Assembly: GCF_020055635.1 (NCBI RefSeq)
Contig: NZ_JAIPUT010000011.1
Location: 1 to 64,000, forward strand
Source: Marivita sp.
GTDB taxonomy: Bacteria > Pseudomonadota > Alphaproteobacteria > Rhodobacterales > Rhodobacteraceae
Length of the DNA: 64,000 nucleotides
Direction of reading: 5' to 3'
The position numbers were made by a program, and so were the translations under genes. Under the pieces are notes generated by a model, which had not been told where the DNA came from, did no database searches, and saw only the letters and a program-made list of their open reading frames with translations. Numbering within the stretch: position 1 is the first letter of the stretch; each line of letters starts with the position of its first letter. Of the stretch, positions 17,272 through 26,346 are shown in pieces.

Positions 17272-20016
17272 GTGAGCGATACGCCAGAACCCCCTGAGAA
17301 CACTGCGGATTTGCCGCCCGAGCGCCCCAAGCACGACGGCCCGCAGATCTCGATCACCGATGAGATGAAGTCGTCCTATCTCGATTACGCGATGAGCGTG
17401 ATCGTGAGCCGGGCGATCCCCGACCTGCGCGACGGACTGAAACCGGTGCACCGGCGCATTCTCTACGCGATGCACGAATCCAACAACGGGCATGACAAGC
17501 CCTACCGCAAATCGGCGCGGCCGGTGGGCGACGTGATGGGCAAGTACCACCCGCATGGCGATTCCGCGATCTATGACGCTCTGGTGCGGATGGCGCAGGA
17601 TTTCTCGATGTCGCTGCCGCTGCTGGACGGTCAGGGCAATTTCGGGTCGATGGATGGCGATAACCCGGCGGCCATGCGCTATACCGAAGTGCGCATGGAC
17701 AAGCCCGCGGCCTATCTCCTGGCCGATATCGACAAGGAAACCGTCGATTTCCAGGACAATTACGACGGCAAGGACCGCGAGCCCACAGTCCTTCCCGCGC
17801 GCTTTCCCAACATGCTGGTCAACGGCGCGGGCGGGATTGCCGTGGGGATGGCGACGAACATTCCGCCGCACAACCTCGGCGAGGTCGTGGACGCCACGCT
17901 GGCGCTCATCGAAGAGCCCGATCTCAGTTCCGAACAGCTGATCCAATATGTGCCCGGCCCCGATTTTCCGACCGGCGGCATCATGCTGGGCCGCTCCGGC
18001 GCGCGCAAAGCCTATCTCGAAGGGCGCGGGTCGGTGATCATCCGCTCGAAGACGCGGGTCGAGGAGATTCGCAAGGATCGCTGGGCCATCGTGATCGAAG
18101 AGATCCCCTACCAGGTGAACAAGTCGACGATGATCGAACGCATCGCCGAGGCGGCGCGCGAGAAGCGGATCGAGGGCATCGCCCATGTGCAGGACGAATC
18201 CGACCGCAATGGCGTGCGCGTCGTTGTCGAGCTCAAGCGCGATGCCACGGCGGAGGTGGTGCTGAACCAGCTGTTCCGCTTTACCCCGATGCAGGTCTAT
18301 TTCGGCTGCAACATGCTGGCGCTGAATGGCGGCCGGCCCGAGCAGCTGACGCTGCGCAAGTTCCTGACGGCGTTCATCGATTTCCGCGAAGACGTGGTGG
18401 CTCGGCGCACCGCGTACCTGTTGCGCAAGGCGCGCGAACGCAGCCATATCCTGTGTGGTCTGGCCGTGGCCGTTACCAATATCGACGAGGTGGTCGCGAC
18501 CATCCGGTCGTCGGCCGATGCCGCCGAGGCGCGTGAACGGCTGATGACGCGCAAATGGCCGGCCGAGGACATCCTGCCCTATATCGCGCTGATCGACGAT
18601 CCGACCCATACGGCGAATGCCGACGGCACCTACAACCTGTCCGAGGCCCAGGCTCGCGCCATTCTGGAACTGCGCTTGCAGCGCCTGACCCAGATCGGCG
18701 TCAAGGAAGTCACCGACGAGCTCGAGGAACTGGCGGGCAAGATCCGCGAATACCTCGAAATCCTGGGCTCGCGCGACCGGATCATGGGGATCATCGCCGA
18801 CGAGCTGCGCGAAGTGCGCGAGCTGTTTGCCGTGCCGCGCCGCACCGAGATCGTCGACTGGTCCGGCGACATGGAAGACGAAGACCTGATCGAGCGCGAG
18901 GACATGGTCGTGACGGTCACGCAGTCCGGCTATATCAAGCGCACGCCGCTGGCCGATTTCCGCGCCCAGAAGCGGGGCGGCAAGGGGCTGTCGGGCATGT
19001 CGACCAAGGATGACGACGTCGTCACCACGCTGTTCGTCGCCAACACCCACACGCAGCTGTTGTTCTTCACCACCGAGGGCATGGTCTACAAGCTCAAGAC
19101 CTGGCGTCTGCCGCAGGGGGGGCGCACCGCCAAGGGCAAGGCCATCGTCAACATCCTTCCGATCCCGACCGGTGTGTCGATCGCCGCGATCATGCCGGTG
19201 GACCGCGACGAGAAGGACTGGGACGATCTGCAGATCGTCTTCGCCACCAGCGCCGGCGACGTGCGGCGCAACGCGCTGTCGGATTTCACCAACGTGATGC
19301 GCAACGGCAAGATCGCGATGGACCTGCCCGAGGGGGTGGAACTGGTGAATGCGCGGATCGCGTCCGAGCACGATGACGTCATGCTTGTCACCGACTCGGG
19401 GCGCGCCATCCGTTTCCCGACAACCGCCGTGCGTGTCTTCAAGGGCCGCAAGTCCACCGGGGTCCGGGGCATCCGGCTCAACAATGGCGACCGCGTGGTG
19501 AGCATGGCCGTGATCCGGCATTTCGAGGCCGATCCGGCGGAACGGGCCGCCTATCTCAAGATGCGCCGTGCGGTGGCCGGTCTGGCGGATGATGCCGAGG
19601 TCGAGATCGAGGATGACGAGGATGCGGCCGCACCGGGGTCGATTACGCAGGACCGCTATGCCGAGATGTCGGCGGCGGAGAACCTGATCCTGACCATCAC
19701 CGCCAAGGGCGCGGGCAAGCTGTCCTCTTCGCATGACTACCCGGTCCGGGGCCGTGGCGGCCAAGGCGTTCAGGCCATCGACAAGGGTCTGCGCGGCGGT
19801 GCCATCGTGGCGTCCTTCCCGGTCGAGATGGATGACCAGATCATGCTGGCGACGTCGCGCGGGCAGTCGATCCGCGTCCCGGTCGAGGGCATCTCGTTCC
19901 GGTCGCGCAGTGCGGGGGGCGTGAAGGTGTTCAGCACCGGCACCGATGAAGAGGTCGTGTCGGTCGCCTGGATCGCCGACCAGGGCGATGCCGAAGCCGA
20001 GGACAGCGAAGGCTGA
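17272..20016 (+). CDS. gyrA: DNA gyrase subunit A
   Basis: The product is 914 aa with a GTG start. The breakage-reunion domain has the catalytic Tyr in [10 protein letters not shown]. The quinolone-resistance region [20 protein letters not shown] keeps Ser and Asp at the positions equivalent to E. coli S83 and D87, so it looks quinolone-sensitive. The C-terminal half contains the six-bladed DNA-wrapping pinwheel with the GyrA-box QKRGGKG (residues near 565). Acidic insertions occur near the end ([11 protein letters not shown] and the tail DAEAEDSEG). Together with GyrB it introduces negative supercoils. A strong terminator follows the stop. Confidence 0.98.
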   Translation: MSDTPEPPENTADLPPERPKHDGPQISITDEMKSSYLDYAMSVIVSRAIPDLRDGLKPVHRRILYAMHESNNGHDKPYRKSARPVGDVMGKYHPHGDSAIYDALVRMAQDFSMSLPLLDGQGNFGSMDGDNPAAMRYTEVRMDKPAAYLLADIDKETVDFQDNYDGKDREPTVLPARFPNMLVNGAGGIAVGMATNIPPHNLGEVVDATLALIEEPDLSSEQLIQYVPGPDFPTGGIMLGRSGARKAYLEGRGSVIIRSKTRVEEIRKDRWAIVIEEIPYQVNKSTMIERIAEAAREKRIEGIAHVQDESDRNGVRVVVELKRDATAEVVLNQLFRFTPMQVYFGCNMLALNGGRPEQLTLRKFLTAFIDFREDVVARRTAYLLRKARERSHILCGLAVAVTNIDEVVATIRSSADAAEARERLMTRKWPAEDILPYIALIDDPTHTANADGTYNLSEAQARAILELRLQRLTQIGVKEVTDELEELAGKIREYLEILGSRDRIMGIIADELREVRELFAVPRRTEIVDWSGDMEDEDLIEREDMVVTVTQSGYIKRTPLADFRAQKRGGKGLSGMSTKDDDVVTTLFVANTHTQLLFFTTEGMVYKLKTWRLPQGGRTAKGKAIVNILPIPTGVSIAAIMPVDRDEKDWDDLQIVFATSAGDVRRNALSDFTNVMRNGKIAMDLPEGVELVNARIASEHDDVMLVTDSGRAIRFPTTAVRVFKGRKSTGVRGIRLNNGDRVVSMAVIRHFEADPAERAAYLKMRRAVAGLADDAEVEIEDDEDAAAPGSITQDRYAEMSAAENLILTITAKGAGKLSSSHDYPVRGRGGQGVQAIDKGLRGGAIVASFPVEMDDQIMLATSRGQSIRVPVEGISFRSRSAGGVKVFSTGTDEEVVSVAWIADQGDAEAEDSEG

Positions 20017-20053
20017 TCCGGGGCCGGGTGAAGCCCGGTTCCGTCCGAAATAC

Positions 20054-20088
20054 TGCAAAAGGCGCGAGACATCCTCGCGCCTTTTGCA
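20054..20088 (+). terminator. gyrA intrinsic terminator
   Basis: A 15-bp perfect stem (TGCAAAAGGCGCGAG and its complement) encloses loop ACATC. The 3' arm contains CTTTT and is followed by T-rich sequence, 38 bases after the gyrA stop. Confidence 0.88.
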
Positions 20089-20257
20089 TGTCTGTTACGC
20101 GGCCCGTTTAACGACGTGCGTATTGCAGACAGGACTTTGACGGACATGGCTTTCGACGGTTCACACCAATTTCACGCGAAAACTGCCCCGGGGTCAGGTA
20201 TTCCAGACCTGCGTTTACTTTAAGTCAATTTTAGAAAGACCGAGAAAGGATTGTTCA

Positions 20258-20359
20258 ATGTGGCTTGCAGGACCGACAGTTTGTTTCCCCCGTCGGTTCC
20301 CTTCCTTCCCTGGGTCAAGGCATGTTGAACCATTTTCGAGTATCGTTCGGTTTGAGTAA
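20258..20359 (+). CDS. Candidate 33-aa small ORF (or body of an sRNA)
   Basis: An ATG with AAGGA seven bases upstream opens 33 codons, translating to a Trp-containing N-terminus (MWLAGPTVCFPRRF) and a Phe/Arg/Pro-rich middle. It stops 17 bases before an intrinsic terminator. The gyrA terminator lies upstream, so this is a separate short transcription unit. It is too short for coding statistics, and the RNA also has pyrimidine-rich loops (TTCCCTTCCTTCCC), so it may instead act as a regulatory RNA. No homologue is recognised. Confidence 0.4.
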   Translation: MWLAGPTVCFPRRFPSFPGSRHVEPFSSIVRFE

Positions 20360-20375
20360 ATCCTTTCTCACGTCA

Positions 20376-20414
20376 GTGTCGGAGGCGTCCCTCATTTGCC
20401 TCCGACACATTTTT
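20376..20414 (+). terminator. Strong intrinsic terminator of the small unit after gyrA
   Basis: An 11-bp perfect GC-rich stem (GTGTCGGAGGC) with an 11-nt loop is followed by ATTTTT. It is on the plus strand, 65 bases before the next gene, and is not needed for gyrA, which has its own terminator. Between 20089 and 20257 I see no gene; an AT-rich stretch near 20213-20240 could hold the promoter. Confidence 0.85.
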
Positions 20415-20478
20415 CAAGAGCCTCGGCCCGACCTCCGTCATCCCGCGGCGGTCGGGTCTATTCTTCCGGAGCCCGCTC

Positions 20479-20925
20479 ATGTCGGACCTCATTCAGGCAA
20501 TACGCGCCTATCCTGAATTGTTGCAGGTCTGCGGTGTGCTTGGTTCCCTTCTCTACATTGGCGGTTTTGCCCTGCTTCAGACCGGGCGCATCTGTGGCAA
20601 TGGACCGATCTATTCCTGCAACCAGCTGACCGCGGCAACGCTTGTTCTTGTCAGCCTTTTCGGAGCCTTCAACCTCGGGGCCTTCCTGGTCCAGATCGGC
20701 GTTGTGACCTTCGGCACCTACGGGTTGATCCGGCGGCTTCGGATGCGGCGCCGTGGAACCTATCCCGCGGGCACCGGACTCATTCGATCCGTCGCGAATG
20801 GGCAGAGCGCACCTGCGCCTCGAGATGACTTGCAAGCGACTTGCGATTGGGAAACTCATCGACCCGAACCGGCGGGTGGTAGACCAGTTCCACCTTACCC
20901 TGCGGCCGCTGCGCCAACACCCTGA
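20479..20925 (+). CDS. CBU_0592-family small membrane protein
   Basis: The product is 148 aa. Residues of about 15-90 match the family: GVLGSLLYIGGFALLQTGRI, then CGNGPIYSCNQLTAATLVLVSL and AFLVQIGVVTFGTYGLIRRLR, giving three membrane segments. Relatives are usually about 80-90 aa. Here the frame runs on for a further 55 residues of low-complexity, Pro/Ala-rich sequence that lies antisense to the 3' end of olsA (146-base overlap). The tail may be a real extension or the result of loss of an earlier stop. Function is unknown. Confidence 0.7.
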   Translation: MSDLIQAIRAYPELLQVCGVLGSLLYIGGFALLQTGRICGNGPIYSCNQLTAATLVLVSLFGAFNLGAFLVQIGVVTFGTYGLIRRLRMRRRGTYPAGTGLIRSVANGQSAPAPRDDLQATCDWETHRPEPAGGRPVPPYPAAAAPTP

Positions 20926-21607
20926 GCAGGTGGTCGCCGAATCCCATGTCACCCCACCAGCCGTAAAATCGCGGGTCCGTGCCGTCGGGCGGATGATAGA
21001 TCACCGTGACCGGTTGGATGCGCATGTCATGCACCAGCGAATCGGAAAAGAACGGCGCAAAGAGCGTCGGCTTGAACGACAGGACACGCTGCCCGTCGGT
21101 CGAGGTGCCTTCGGGAAAGAACAGCAGCCGATGGCCGTGCTGCAACCGCTCTTCGAACAGAGCGACCTGCTCCCGGACGTCGCGCGGGTCGCGCCGGATG
21201 AACACGGTCCCGGTGGCGCGCGCCAGCCAGCCGATGCCGGGCCAGGAGGCGACCTCGGACTTGGAGACGAAATAGACATTCTTGCGCGCGTTGAGCGCGA
21301 AGATGTCGAGCCATGAGCTGTGATTGGCGACAACCGCGCCGCGCGCCTTCATGCGCGGACCCCGCACCAGAAGCGCCATGCCCAGGATCGCAAAGGCCGA
21401 CCGGCAGACGCCCTGGGTGATATAGGGTGTCACCGGGCGGTCGACGCCGCAGAGCGGCCGTTCGATCAGACGCACCAGCAGCAAGAGCCCCAGCCCGCCA
21501 AAGACGACCGTCCCAAGAACAAGGCCCCGCAGGCAAGCCCTGACCCAACCGAGGGGCGAAATCCGGTCTTGTTCCAGCGGCTCCTTGCTGTCCCATGTCG
21601 GGCTCAT
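20780..21607 (-). CDS. olsA: 1-acyl-sn-glycerol-3-phosphate / lyso-ornithine lipid O-acyltransferase
   Basis: The product is 275 aa. It is a PlsC-type acyltransferase with NHSSWLD (the HX4D catalytic motif), GTVFIRRDPRD, and FFPEGTSTDG (motif III), plus one N-terminal membrane anchor (GLVLGTVVFGGLGLLLLVRL). The gene follows olsB with a 4-base overlap, the arrangement of the olsBA ornithine-lipid pathway. OlsA esterifies the hydroxyl of lyso-ornithine lipid with a second fatty acid at the inner membrane. It could also have general lysophosphatidate acyltransferase activity. Confidence 0.9.
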   Translation of the reverse strand: MSPTWDSKEPLEQDRISPLGWVRACLRGLVLGTVVFGGLGLLLLVRLIERPLCGVDRPVTPYITQGVCRSAFAILGMALLVRGPRMKARGAVVANHSSWLDIFALNARKNVYFVSKSEVASWPGIGWLARATGTVFIRRDPRDVREQVALFEERLQHGHRLLFFPEGTSTDGQRVLSFKPTLFAPFFSDSLVHDMRIQPVTVIYHPPDGTDPRFYGWWGDMGFGDHLLRVLAQRPQGKVELVYHPPVRVDEFPNRKSLASHLEAQVRSAHSRRIE

Positions 21608-22374
21608 GGGTCACGCCGGGGCATGCGACGCAGCGATGCATGATCGAGCCTGTCGGTTTCGAGGATCAGGCAGACGTCGGTCGTGTTGAAGGCGTGATCG
21701 ACATAGACCCCCTGCCCGATCATGCCCCCCAGCTTGAGATAGGACTTGATCAGCGCGGGCGTGTCGCGCATCGCCGTCTTGCGGTCGATCCGGTCCGGCG
21801 GCAAGAGCGCGGTGGTCTGCGGCATCCGGGCCGTCACGCGCAGGTTTTCGGGCGCGAGATAGACGGCATGCAGATGCGAGATCGGCTGGATCAGACGGTT
21901 TTGGTCGGTGCCGTGAAAACTCGCGGTGCCGAAAAGCAGGTCGATTTTGCGCAGGGCCACGTACTCCGCCAGCCCCTGCCACAGCGCCAACAGCCCCGCC
22001 CCGCCGCGGTGGTCGGGATGCAGGCAGGACCGCCCCAGTTCAAGCAGGGTGCGGCCGCTGGAGACGAGCTTTGACAGATCGAATTCCGACGCTGAATAGA
22101 ACCGTCCCGCGGCGGCGGCATGGTCTTTGGTCATCAGGCGATAGACGCCCACCACCCCGTCCGTGTCACTATCCAGCCGGCGCGCATCGCGTAGCAAGAG
22201 GTGATCCGCATGGGCATCGAACGCATCGGTCTCGAGCCGCCTTGCGTGGTCCACGCCGTCGCCCGTGCCGCCAAGTTCGGTGACGAAGACGTCATAACGC
22301 AGGCGTTGCGCCGCGCGGAGATCGTCCTCCGTGCGGGCCAGAGACACATGAAGGGATGGTGCGTTCTGCAACAT
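21604..22374 (-). CDS. olsB: L-ornithine N(alpha)-acyltransferase
   Basis: The product is 256 aa of the OlsB/GNAT-like acyl-ACP family. Visible conserved parts are LRYDVFVTELGG, GVYRLMTKDHAAAAGRFYSASEF, LELGRSCLHPDHRGGAGLLALW, and LFGTASFHGTD. It transfers a 3-hydroxyacyl chain from ACP to the alpha-amino group of ornithine, the first step of ornithine-lipid synthesis. Its overlap with the olsA start ensures coupled synthesis of both enzymes. Such lipids often replace phospholipids under phosphate stress; no clear Pho box is seen, but a 13-bp palindrome lies about 110 bases upstream. Confidence 0.92.
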   Translation of the reverse strand: MLQNAPSLHVSLARTEDDLRAAQRLRYDVFVTELGGTGDGVDHARRLETDAFDAHADHLLLRDARRLDSDTDGVVGVYRLMTKDHAAAAGRFYSASEFDLSKLVSSGRTLLELGRSCLHPDHRGGAGLLALWQGLAEYVALRKIDLLFGTASFHGTDQNRLIQPISHLHAVYLAPENLRVTARMPQTTALLPPDRIDRKTAMRDTPALIKSYLKLGGMIGQGVYVDHAFNTTDVCLILETDRLDHASLRRMPRRDP

Positions 22375-22502
22375 GAGGAACTGCCCGGCTCGGTCGCCGT
22401 CACTCTAGTCGCCGGACCGGTGACGCGCAACGGCGTCGGGCTGACCGGAAATACCCGGCCCGCTGCGCGCATTAAGGCTTTATCAACCATTGGTTGTGAT
22501 GC

Positions 22503-22685
22503 TTACTCATCGAAGACAGGAAGCAGTGAAACCCGCGATCCATCGATCACCACCTTGCCCACCTCGCGGAAGTTCACGGTGATCCTGTCGCCGATATTCG
22601 ACTGTACCTGCCCGACACCCCAGTCCGGTTCACCGGGATGACGGACAAGGGCGCCAGGTTCCAGCAGGCCGTTGAGGTCAGACAT
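22503..22685 (-). CDS. DUF3553 small protein
   Basis: The product is 60 aa. The sequence LEPGALVRHPGEPDWGVGQVQS, then DRITVNFREVGKVV, is the DUF3553 fold, a compact beta-barrel related to the CarD/RID-type domain. The start was chosen at the ATG with AAGGAG at optimal distance; an upstream in-frame start lacks a ribosome site. The gene is divergent from chpT with only 33 bases between the starts. Role unknown; the family often occurs in Rhodobacteraceae and Rhizobiales as a single copy. Confidence 0.85.
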   Translation of the reverse strand: MSDLNGLLEPGALVRHPGEPDWGVGQVQSNIGDRITVNFREVGKVVIDGSRVSLLPVFDE

Positions 22686-22718
22686 GTTACTGCTCCTTGG
22701 TGTTTGAAAGAGTATATA

Positions 22719-23348
22719 GTGCGTCACGACGAGTCTTCACTTGCCGCCCTGATCGGATCCCGCATCTGCCATGACCTGATCAACCCGATCGGCGCCATTT
22801 CCAACGGGCTCGAACTGGTTGGCATGGGCGGTGCGGCGCCGGACGGGCCGGAAATGTCTCTCATCCAGCAAAGCTGCGACAATGCCACGGCGCGCATCCG
22901 GTTCTTTCGTGTCGCCTTTGGCAGCGCCGGTGACGTCCGGCCGTTCCCCGCTCCGCAGGCGCGCCGCACGCTGATCGACCACTATGCCGGCATGCGCGTG
23001 CTCCCCGATTGGCGGATCGGGACCGATCTGCGGCGCGACGTGACGCAATTGGCCTATCTGTGCGTGCTCTGCCTTGAAACGGCGCTGCCCCAGGGCGGGC
23101 GGATCGTCGTCGAAACCTGCCAGACCGATCTTGTCGTGACAGCCGAAGCCGCGTCCCTGCGCAGCGATGGCGGGCTCTGGGAGATGCTGACGACAGGTGG
23201 TCCTGAACCGGTCTGTGATCTGCGCCCCGCAGACGTGCAATTCGCCCTTCTGGCGCGGCTTTGCGACGATATGGACATCCTGCCACGGCTGAGTCGCGAA
23301 GAAGCCAAAATGAGTCTTCGCATCGCGTTACCCGACCAGCCCCGCTGA
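22719..23348 (+). CDS. chpT: Histidine phosphotransferase ChpT
   Basis: The product is 209 aa from a GTG start. It begins with the dimerisation helix carrying the phospho-accepting His: GSRICHDLINPIGAISNGLEL (His at about residue 18). A degenerate, ATP-less Bergerat-like domain follows. ChpT relays phosphate from the hybrid kinase CckA to the response regulators CtrA and CpdR. In roseobacters this pathway controls motility, gene transfer agents and quorum-linked traits. The start codon is uncertain: an in-frame ATG 27 codons upstream would overlap DUF3553. The last 21 bases overlap the convergent deacetylase gene. Confidence 0.85.
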   Translation: MRHDESSLAALIGSRICHDLINPIGAISNGLELVGMGGAAPDGPEMSLIQQSCDNATARIRFFRVAFGSAGDVRPFPAPQARRTLIDHYAGMRVLPDWRIGTDLRRDVTQLAYLCVLCLETALPQGGRIVVETCQTDLVVTAEAASLRSDGGLWEMLTTGGPEPVCDLRPADVQFALLARLCDDMDILPRLSREEAKMSLRIALPDQPR

Positions 23349-24431
23349 CCGGGCTTTCAGCGCCGCCACGGCCATTCGGACCGGCTCGGAGATCGGACCA
23401 TCGCGGGGCGCGTCCAGCAGCGTCGTCAGCATCGCGTCTCCCGGTCGGGCCTGCCGCGTCCAGCTGAGCGCGCGCAGGATGTCCGAGGCCTCGGGCGCAA
23501 GCCTGTCGGGGATCTCGTGCCCCGCAAGCGTGGCCCAGACACAGGACCAGGCGCGCCCGACGCTCCAGGGGTTGTAGCCGCCGCCGCCCGACACGATCAG
23601 GCGCGGCGCCAGCGCCCGCAGCGCGGTCACGGCCCGGACATGGCATTGGTTGGACAGGGTGAGCCGCGACAGCGGATCTTCGGTCACGGCGTCTGCGCCG
23701 CATTGCAGGAAGATCGCCTCCGGCCTCTGCCGCGCGACCGCAGGCAGGATCACCTCGTTCAGGATCAGGTCGAACTCGGTGTCGTTGAACCCCCGCGGCA
23801 CCGGGATGTTGATCGCGGCGCCGCCCGCCTCGTCCTCCAGCGCGCCGGTGAAGGGCCAGCGCCGGTCCTCGTGCACCGAGATCATCTGCACCTTGTCCGA
23901 GCCGTGAAACGCCACCGCGACGCCGTCGCAATGATGCGCGTCGATATCGACATAGGCGATGCGGCTCAGCCCCATGGCCAGCAGCCGCTGGATCGTCAGC
24001 ACCGGTTCGTTGATGTAGCAGAACCCGTTGGCGCGGTCGGGCAGCCCGTGATGCGTGCCGCCGCCGGGGTTGTAGACCACGCCGCCATTGCGCACGAGCT
24101 CCGCCGCCAGCAGACCACCCCCGGTCGCGGTGGCGGGGCGGCGGTAGACCTCGGGGAAGACCGGGTTCGACAGCGTGCCAAGATCGAAGGCGGGATTGGC
24201 GTCCTGCGTCGCTTCGGCCTCAAGCAGCGCGTCGACATAGGCCTGCGTGTGAAACCCCAGAAGCGCGGCGGGCTTGGCGCAGGGGCTGGTGCGGTAACGC
24301 TCGGGCGGCAACCAGCCAAGGCTGCGGCAGAGATCGGTGACCGTCGGCACGCGCGGGATCGACAAGGGATGGCGCGGGCCATAGCTCGACCCACGATAGA
24401 TGCGGGCGCCGATGAAGACGGAGTCGGTCAT
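23328..24431 (-). CDS. Histone deacetylase / acetylpolyamine amidohydrolase family (AcuC-like)
   Basis: The product is 367 aa. Zinc-dependent deacetylase motifs are intact: the His dyad in NPGGGTHHGLPD, the zinc ligands Asp and His in DIDAHHCDG, the second Asp in CGADAVTEDP, and the Gly-rich loop SGGGGYNP. Bacterial members deacetylate acetyl-CoA synthetase (AcuC), acetylpolyamines or other small substrates in the cytoplasm. The substrate cannot be decided here. It has no operon partner on its strand; two short hairpins separate it from uup downstream of its start region. Confidence 0.9.
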   Translation of the reverse strand: MTDSVFIGARIYRGSSYGPRHPLSIPRVPTVTDLCRSLGWLPPERYRTSPCAKPAALLGFHTQAYVDALLEAEATQDANPAFDLGTLSNPVFPEVYRRPATATGGGLLAAELVRNGGVVYNPGGGTHHGLPDRANGFCYINEPVLTIQRLLAMGLSRIAYVDIDAHHCDGVAVAFHGSDKVQMISVHEDRRWPFTGALEDEAGGAAINIPVPRGFNDTEFDLILNEVILPAVARQRPEAIFLQCGADAVTEDPLSRLTLSNQCHVRAVTALRALAPRLIVSGGGGYNPWSVGRAWSCVWATLAGHEIPDRLAPEASDILRALSWTRQARPGDAMLTTLLDAPRDGPISEPVRMAVAALKARSAGLVG

Positions 24432-24477
24432 GGGGGGGGAGCTAGGTCAGCGCGCACCATCCGCCACGCAGCGCGCC

Positions 24478-24519
24478 AAAACGCGTCGACGCGTTTTCGC
24501 GCTTCCGTCAACGGAAGCG
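24478..24519. repeat. Two tandem tetraloop hairpins
   Basis: First hairpin 24478-24497: AAAACGCG-TCGA-CGCGTTTT, a perfect palindrome. Second hairpin 24500-24519: an 8-bp stem (CGCTTCCG) with loop TCAA. They lie between uup's 3' end and the deacetylase start, both on the minus strand. Same family as the clusters at 16.7, 33.6 and 49.5 kb. Confidence 0.7.
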
Positions 24520-26337
24520 TCACCCGGCCTCGGCCTTTTCCGACAATTCCAGCCACAGGTCCTCGGCCTCGGCCAGCGCCGTTTGCCGTGCCGCCAGCGC
24601 CTCGGTCGCTTTTTTGAACTTCATCGGCTCGCGGGTGAAAAGCTCGGGGTCGGCCATCAGCTGTTCCAGCTTGGCGATCTCGGCGGTCAGGCGGTCGATC
24701 TCGCCGGGCAGCTCTTCAAGCTTGTGTTTCTCGGTAAAGCTGAGGCCCGACCTGGCCTTTTGCGACGGCGCGGGTTTCGCAGGTGCCTTGGGTGCGGATT
24801 TCGACGCCGGGGTCTCGGTGTCGTCCACCGCACCGCGTTGCGCGCGATAATCGCTCCAGCCGCCCGCGTAGACGGTGGCGCGGCCCCGTCCTTCCATCGC
24901 GACGGTCGTGGTGGCGACCCGGTCGAGGAAATCGCGGTCGTGGCTGATCAGCAGCACGGTGCCGTCATACTCGCCCAGCAGGTCCTGCAACAGGTCGAGC
25001 GTTTCGACATCGAGATCGTTGGTCGGTTCATCGAGCACCAGCAGGTTCGATTCCCGCGCCATGATCCGCGCCAGCAGCAGACGCGCCTTTTCCCCGCCCG
25101 ACAGCGACCGCACCGGTGCGCGGGCCTGCGCCTCGTCAAAGAGGAACTCCTTGAGGTAGCCGACGACGTGCTTCGGCATGCCGCGCACCATGATCTGATC
25201 GGCCTTGCCCGAGACCCGCATCTCGGGATCGCCGGTCAGGTTTTCCCACAGGCTCAGGTCGCCGTTCAGCTGCGCGCGGGCCTGGTCGAACACCGCCGGG
25301 ACAAGGTTCGTGCCCAGCTTGACCGTGCCCGCATCGGGTTCGATCTCGCCCACAAGCATCTTGATCAGGGTGGTCTTGCCGACGCCGTTGGGGCCGACAA
25401 AGGCCACCCGGTCGCCACGCTGCACGGTCAGGGAAAAGTCGCGCACGATCGCGGTGTCGTCAAAGGTCTTGGTCAGGCCCTTGGCCTCGATCACCTTGCG
25501 GCCCGATTTCGGACCCGAGGCGAGATCCATCGCGGCGGTGTCCTGGCGTCTGATCATCGCGCCGCGTTCGCCGCGCAGGTCCTGCAGGGCACGCACCCGG
25601 CCCATGTTGCGCTTGCGCCGGGCGCTGATGCCCTCGACGGCCCAGCGGGCCTCGGCCTTGATCTTGCGGTCCATCTTGTGGCGCTGGAGGTCTTCTTCCT
25701 CCCAAATCCTGTCGCGCCAGGCCTCGAACGCCTCGAACCCCTTTTCCTGCCGCCGCACCTGCCCGCGGTCGATCCAGAGCGTGGCGCGGGTGAGTTCCGA
25801 CAGGAACCGGCGGTCGTGGCTGATCAGCACGAATCCCTTTCGGGTGCGTTTCAACTCGTCCTCAAGCCAGCCGATGGCCTCGATATCCAGATGGTTGGTC
25901 GGTTCGTCCAGCAGCATCAGTTCGGGGTCCTGCGCCATCAGACGGGCCAGCGCGGCGCGGCGGCGTTCGCCGCCCGAGGCGGTCTCGACCGAGCGGTCGG
26001 GGTCGAATTTCAGCCCTTCGCCCGCGCGTTCGACCTTGTAGAGCTCGGACGGGTCGAGCCCGTGCATCGCGTAGTCGCCCAGCGTGGCGTATTGGCCCAG
26101 GTCGGGATCCTGCTCCATGTAGCCGACGCTCACTCCCGGCGACACGACGCGGTCGCCGCCATCGGCTTCGACCAGCCCGGCCATCACCTTCATCAACGTG
26201 GATTTGCCCGACCCGTTGCGGCCGACAAGGGCCACCCGGTCGCCCGGTTGCACCACGAGGCTGAGGTCATGGAACACCGGATCGCCCCCGAAGGTGAGCG
26301 AGATGTCGTTGAGTTGAAGAAGCGGTATGATGGCCAT
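24520..26337 (-). CDS. uup: ABC-F ATPase Uup
   Basis: The product is 605 aa. It has two ATP-binding cassettes in one chain without membrane segments: Walker A GRNGSGKST and GPNGVGKTT, signature motifs ASGGERRR and SLSGGEKAR, and Walker B with LLDEPTNHLD and VLDEPTNDLD. The C-terminal part is a charged coiled coil (FTEKHKLEELPGEIDR through the final helices), the Uup-specific DNA-binding domain. ABC-F proteins act on ribosomes, and Uup also influences DNA transposition and branch migration. It follows the OlsB-like gene by nine bases, suggesting an operon with bamE. Confidence 0.92.
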   Translation of the reverse strand: MAIIPLLQLNDISLTFGGDPVFHDLSLVVQPGDRVALVGRNGSGKSTLMKVMAGLVEADGGDRVVSPGVSVGYMEQDPDLGQYATLGDYAMHGLDPSELYKVERAGEGLKFDPDRSVETASGGERRRAALARLMAQDPELMLLDEPTNHLDIEAIGWLEDELKRTRKGFVLISHDRRFLSELTRATLWIDRGQVRRQEKGFEAFEAWRDRIWEEEDLQRHKMDRKIKAEARWAVEGISARRKRNMGRVRALQDLRGERGAMIRRQDTAAMDLASGPKSGRKVIEAKGLTKTFDDTAIVRDFSLTVQRGDRVAFVGPNGVGKTTLIKMLVGEIEPDAGTVKLGTNLVPAVFDQARAQLNGDLSLWENLTGDPEMRVSGKADQIMVRGMPKHVVGYLKEFLFDEAQARAPVRSLSGGEKARLLLARIMARESNLLVLDEPTNDLDVETLDLLQDLLGEYDGTVLLISHDRDFLDRVATTTVAMEGRGRATVYAGGWSDYRAQRGAVDDTETPASKSAPKAPAKPAPSQKARSGLSFTEKHKLEELPGEIDRLTAEIAKLEQLMADPELFTREPMKFKKATEALAARQTALAEAEDLWLELSEKAEAG

Positions 26338-26346
26338 GGCCTCGCG

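Noticed and set aside
17206-20058. Open frame of 950 codons on the minus strand
   Set aside because: It is antisense to gyrA, with the same biased composition and no ribosome site.
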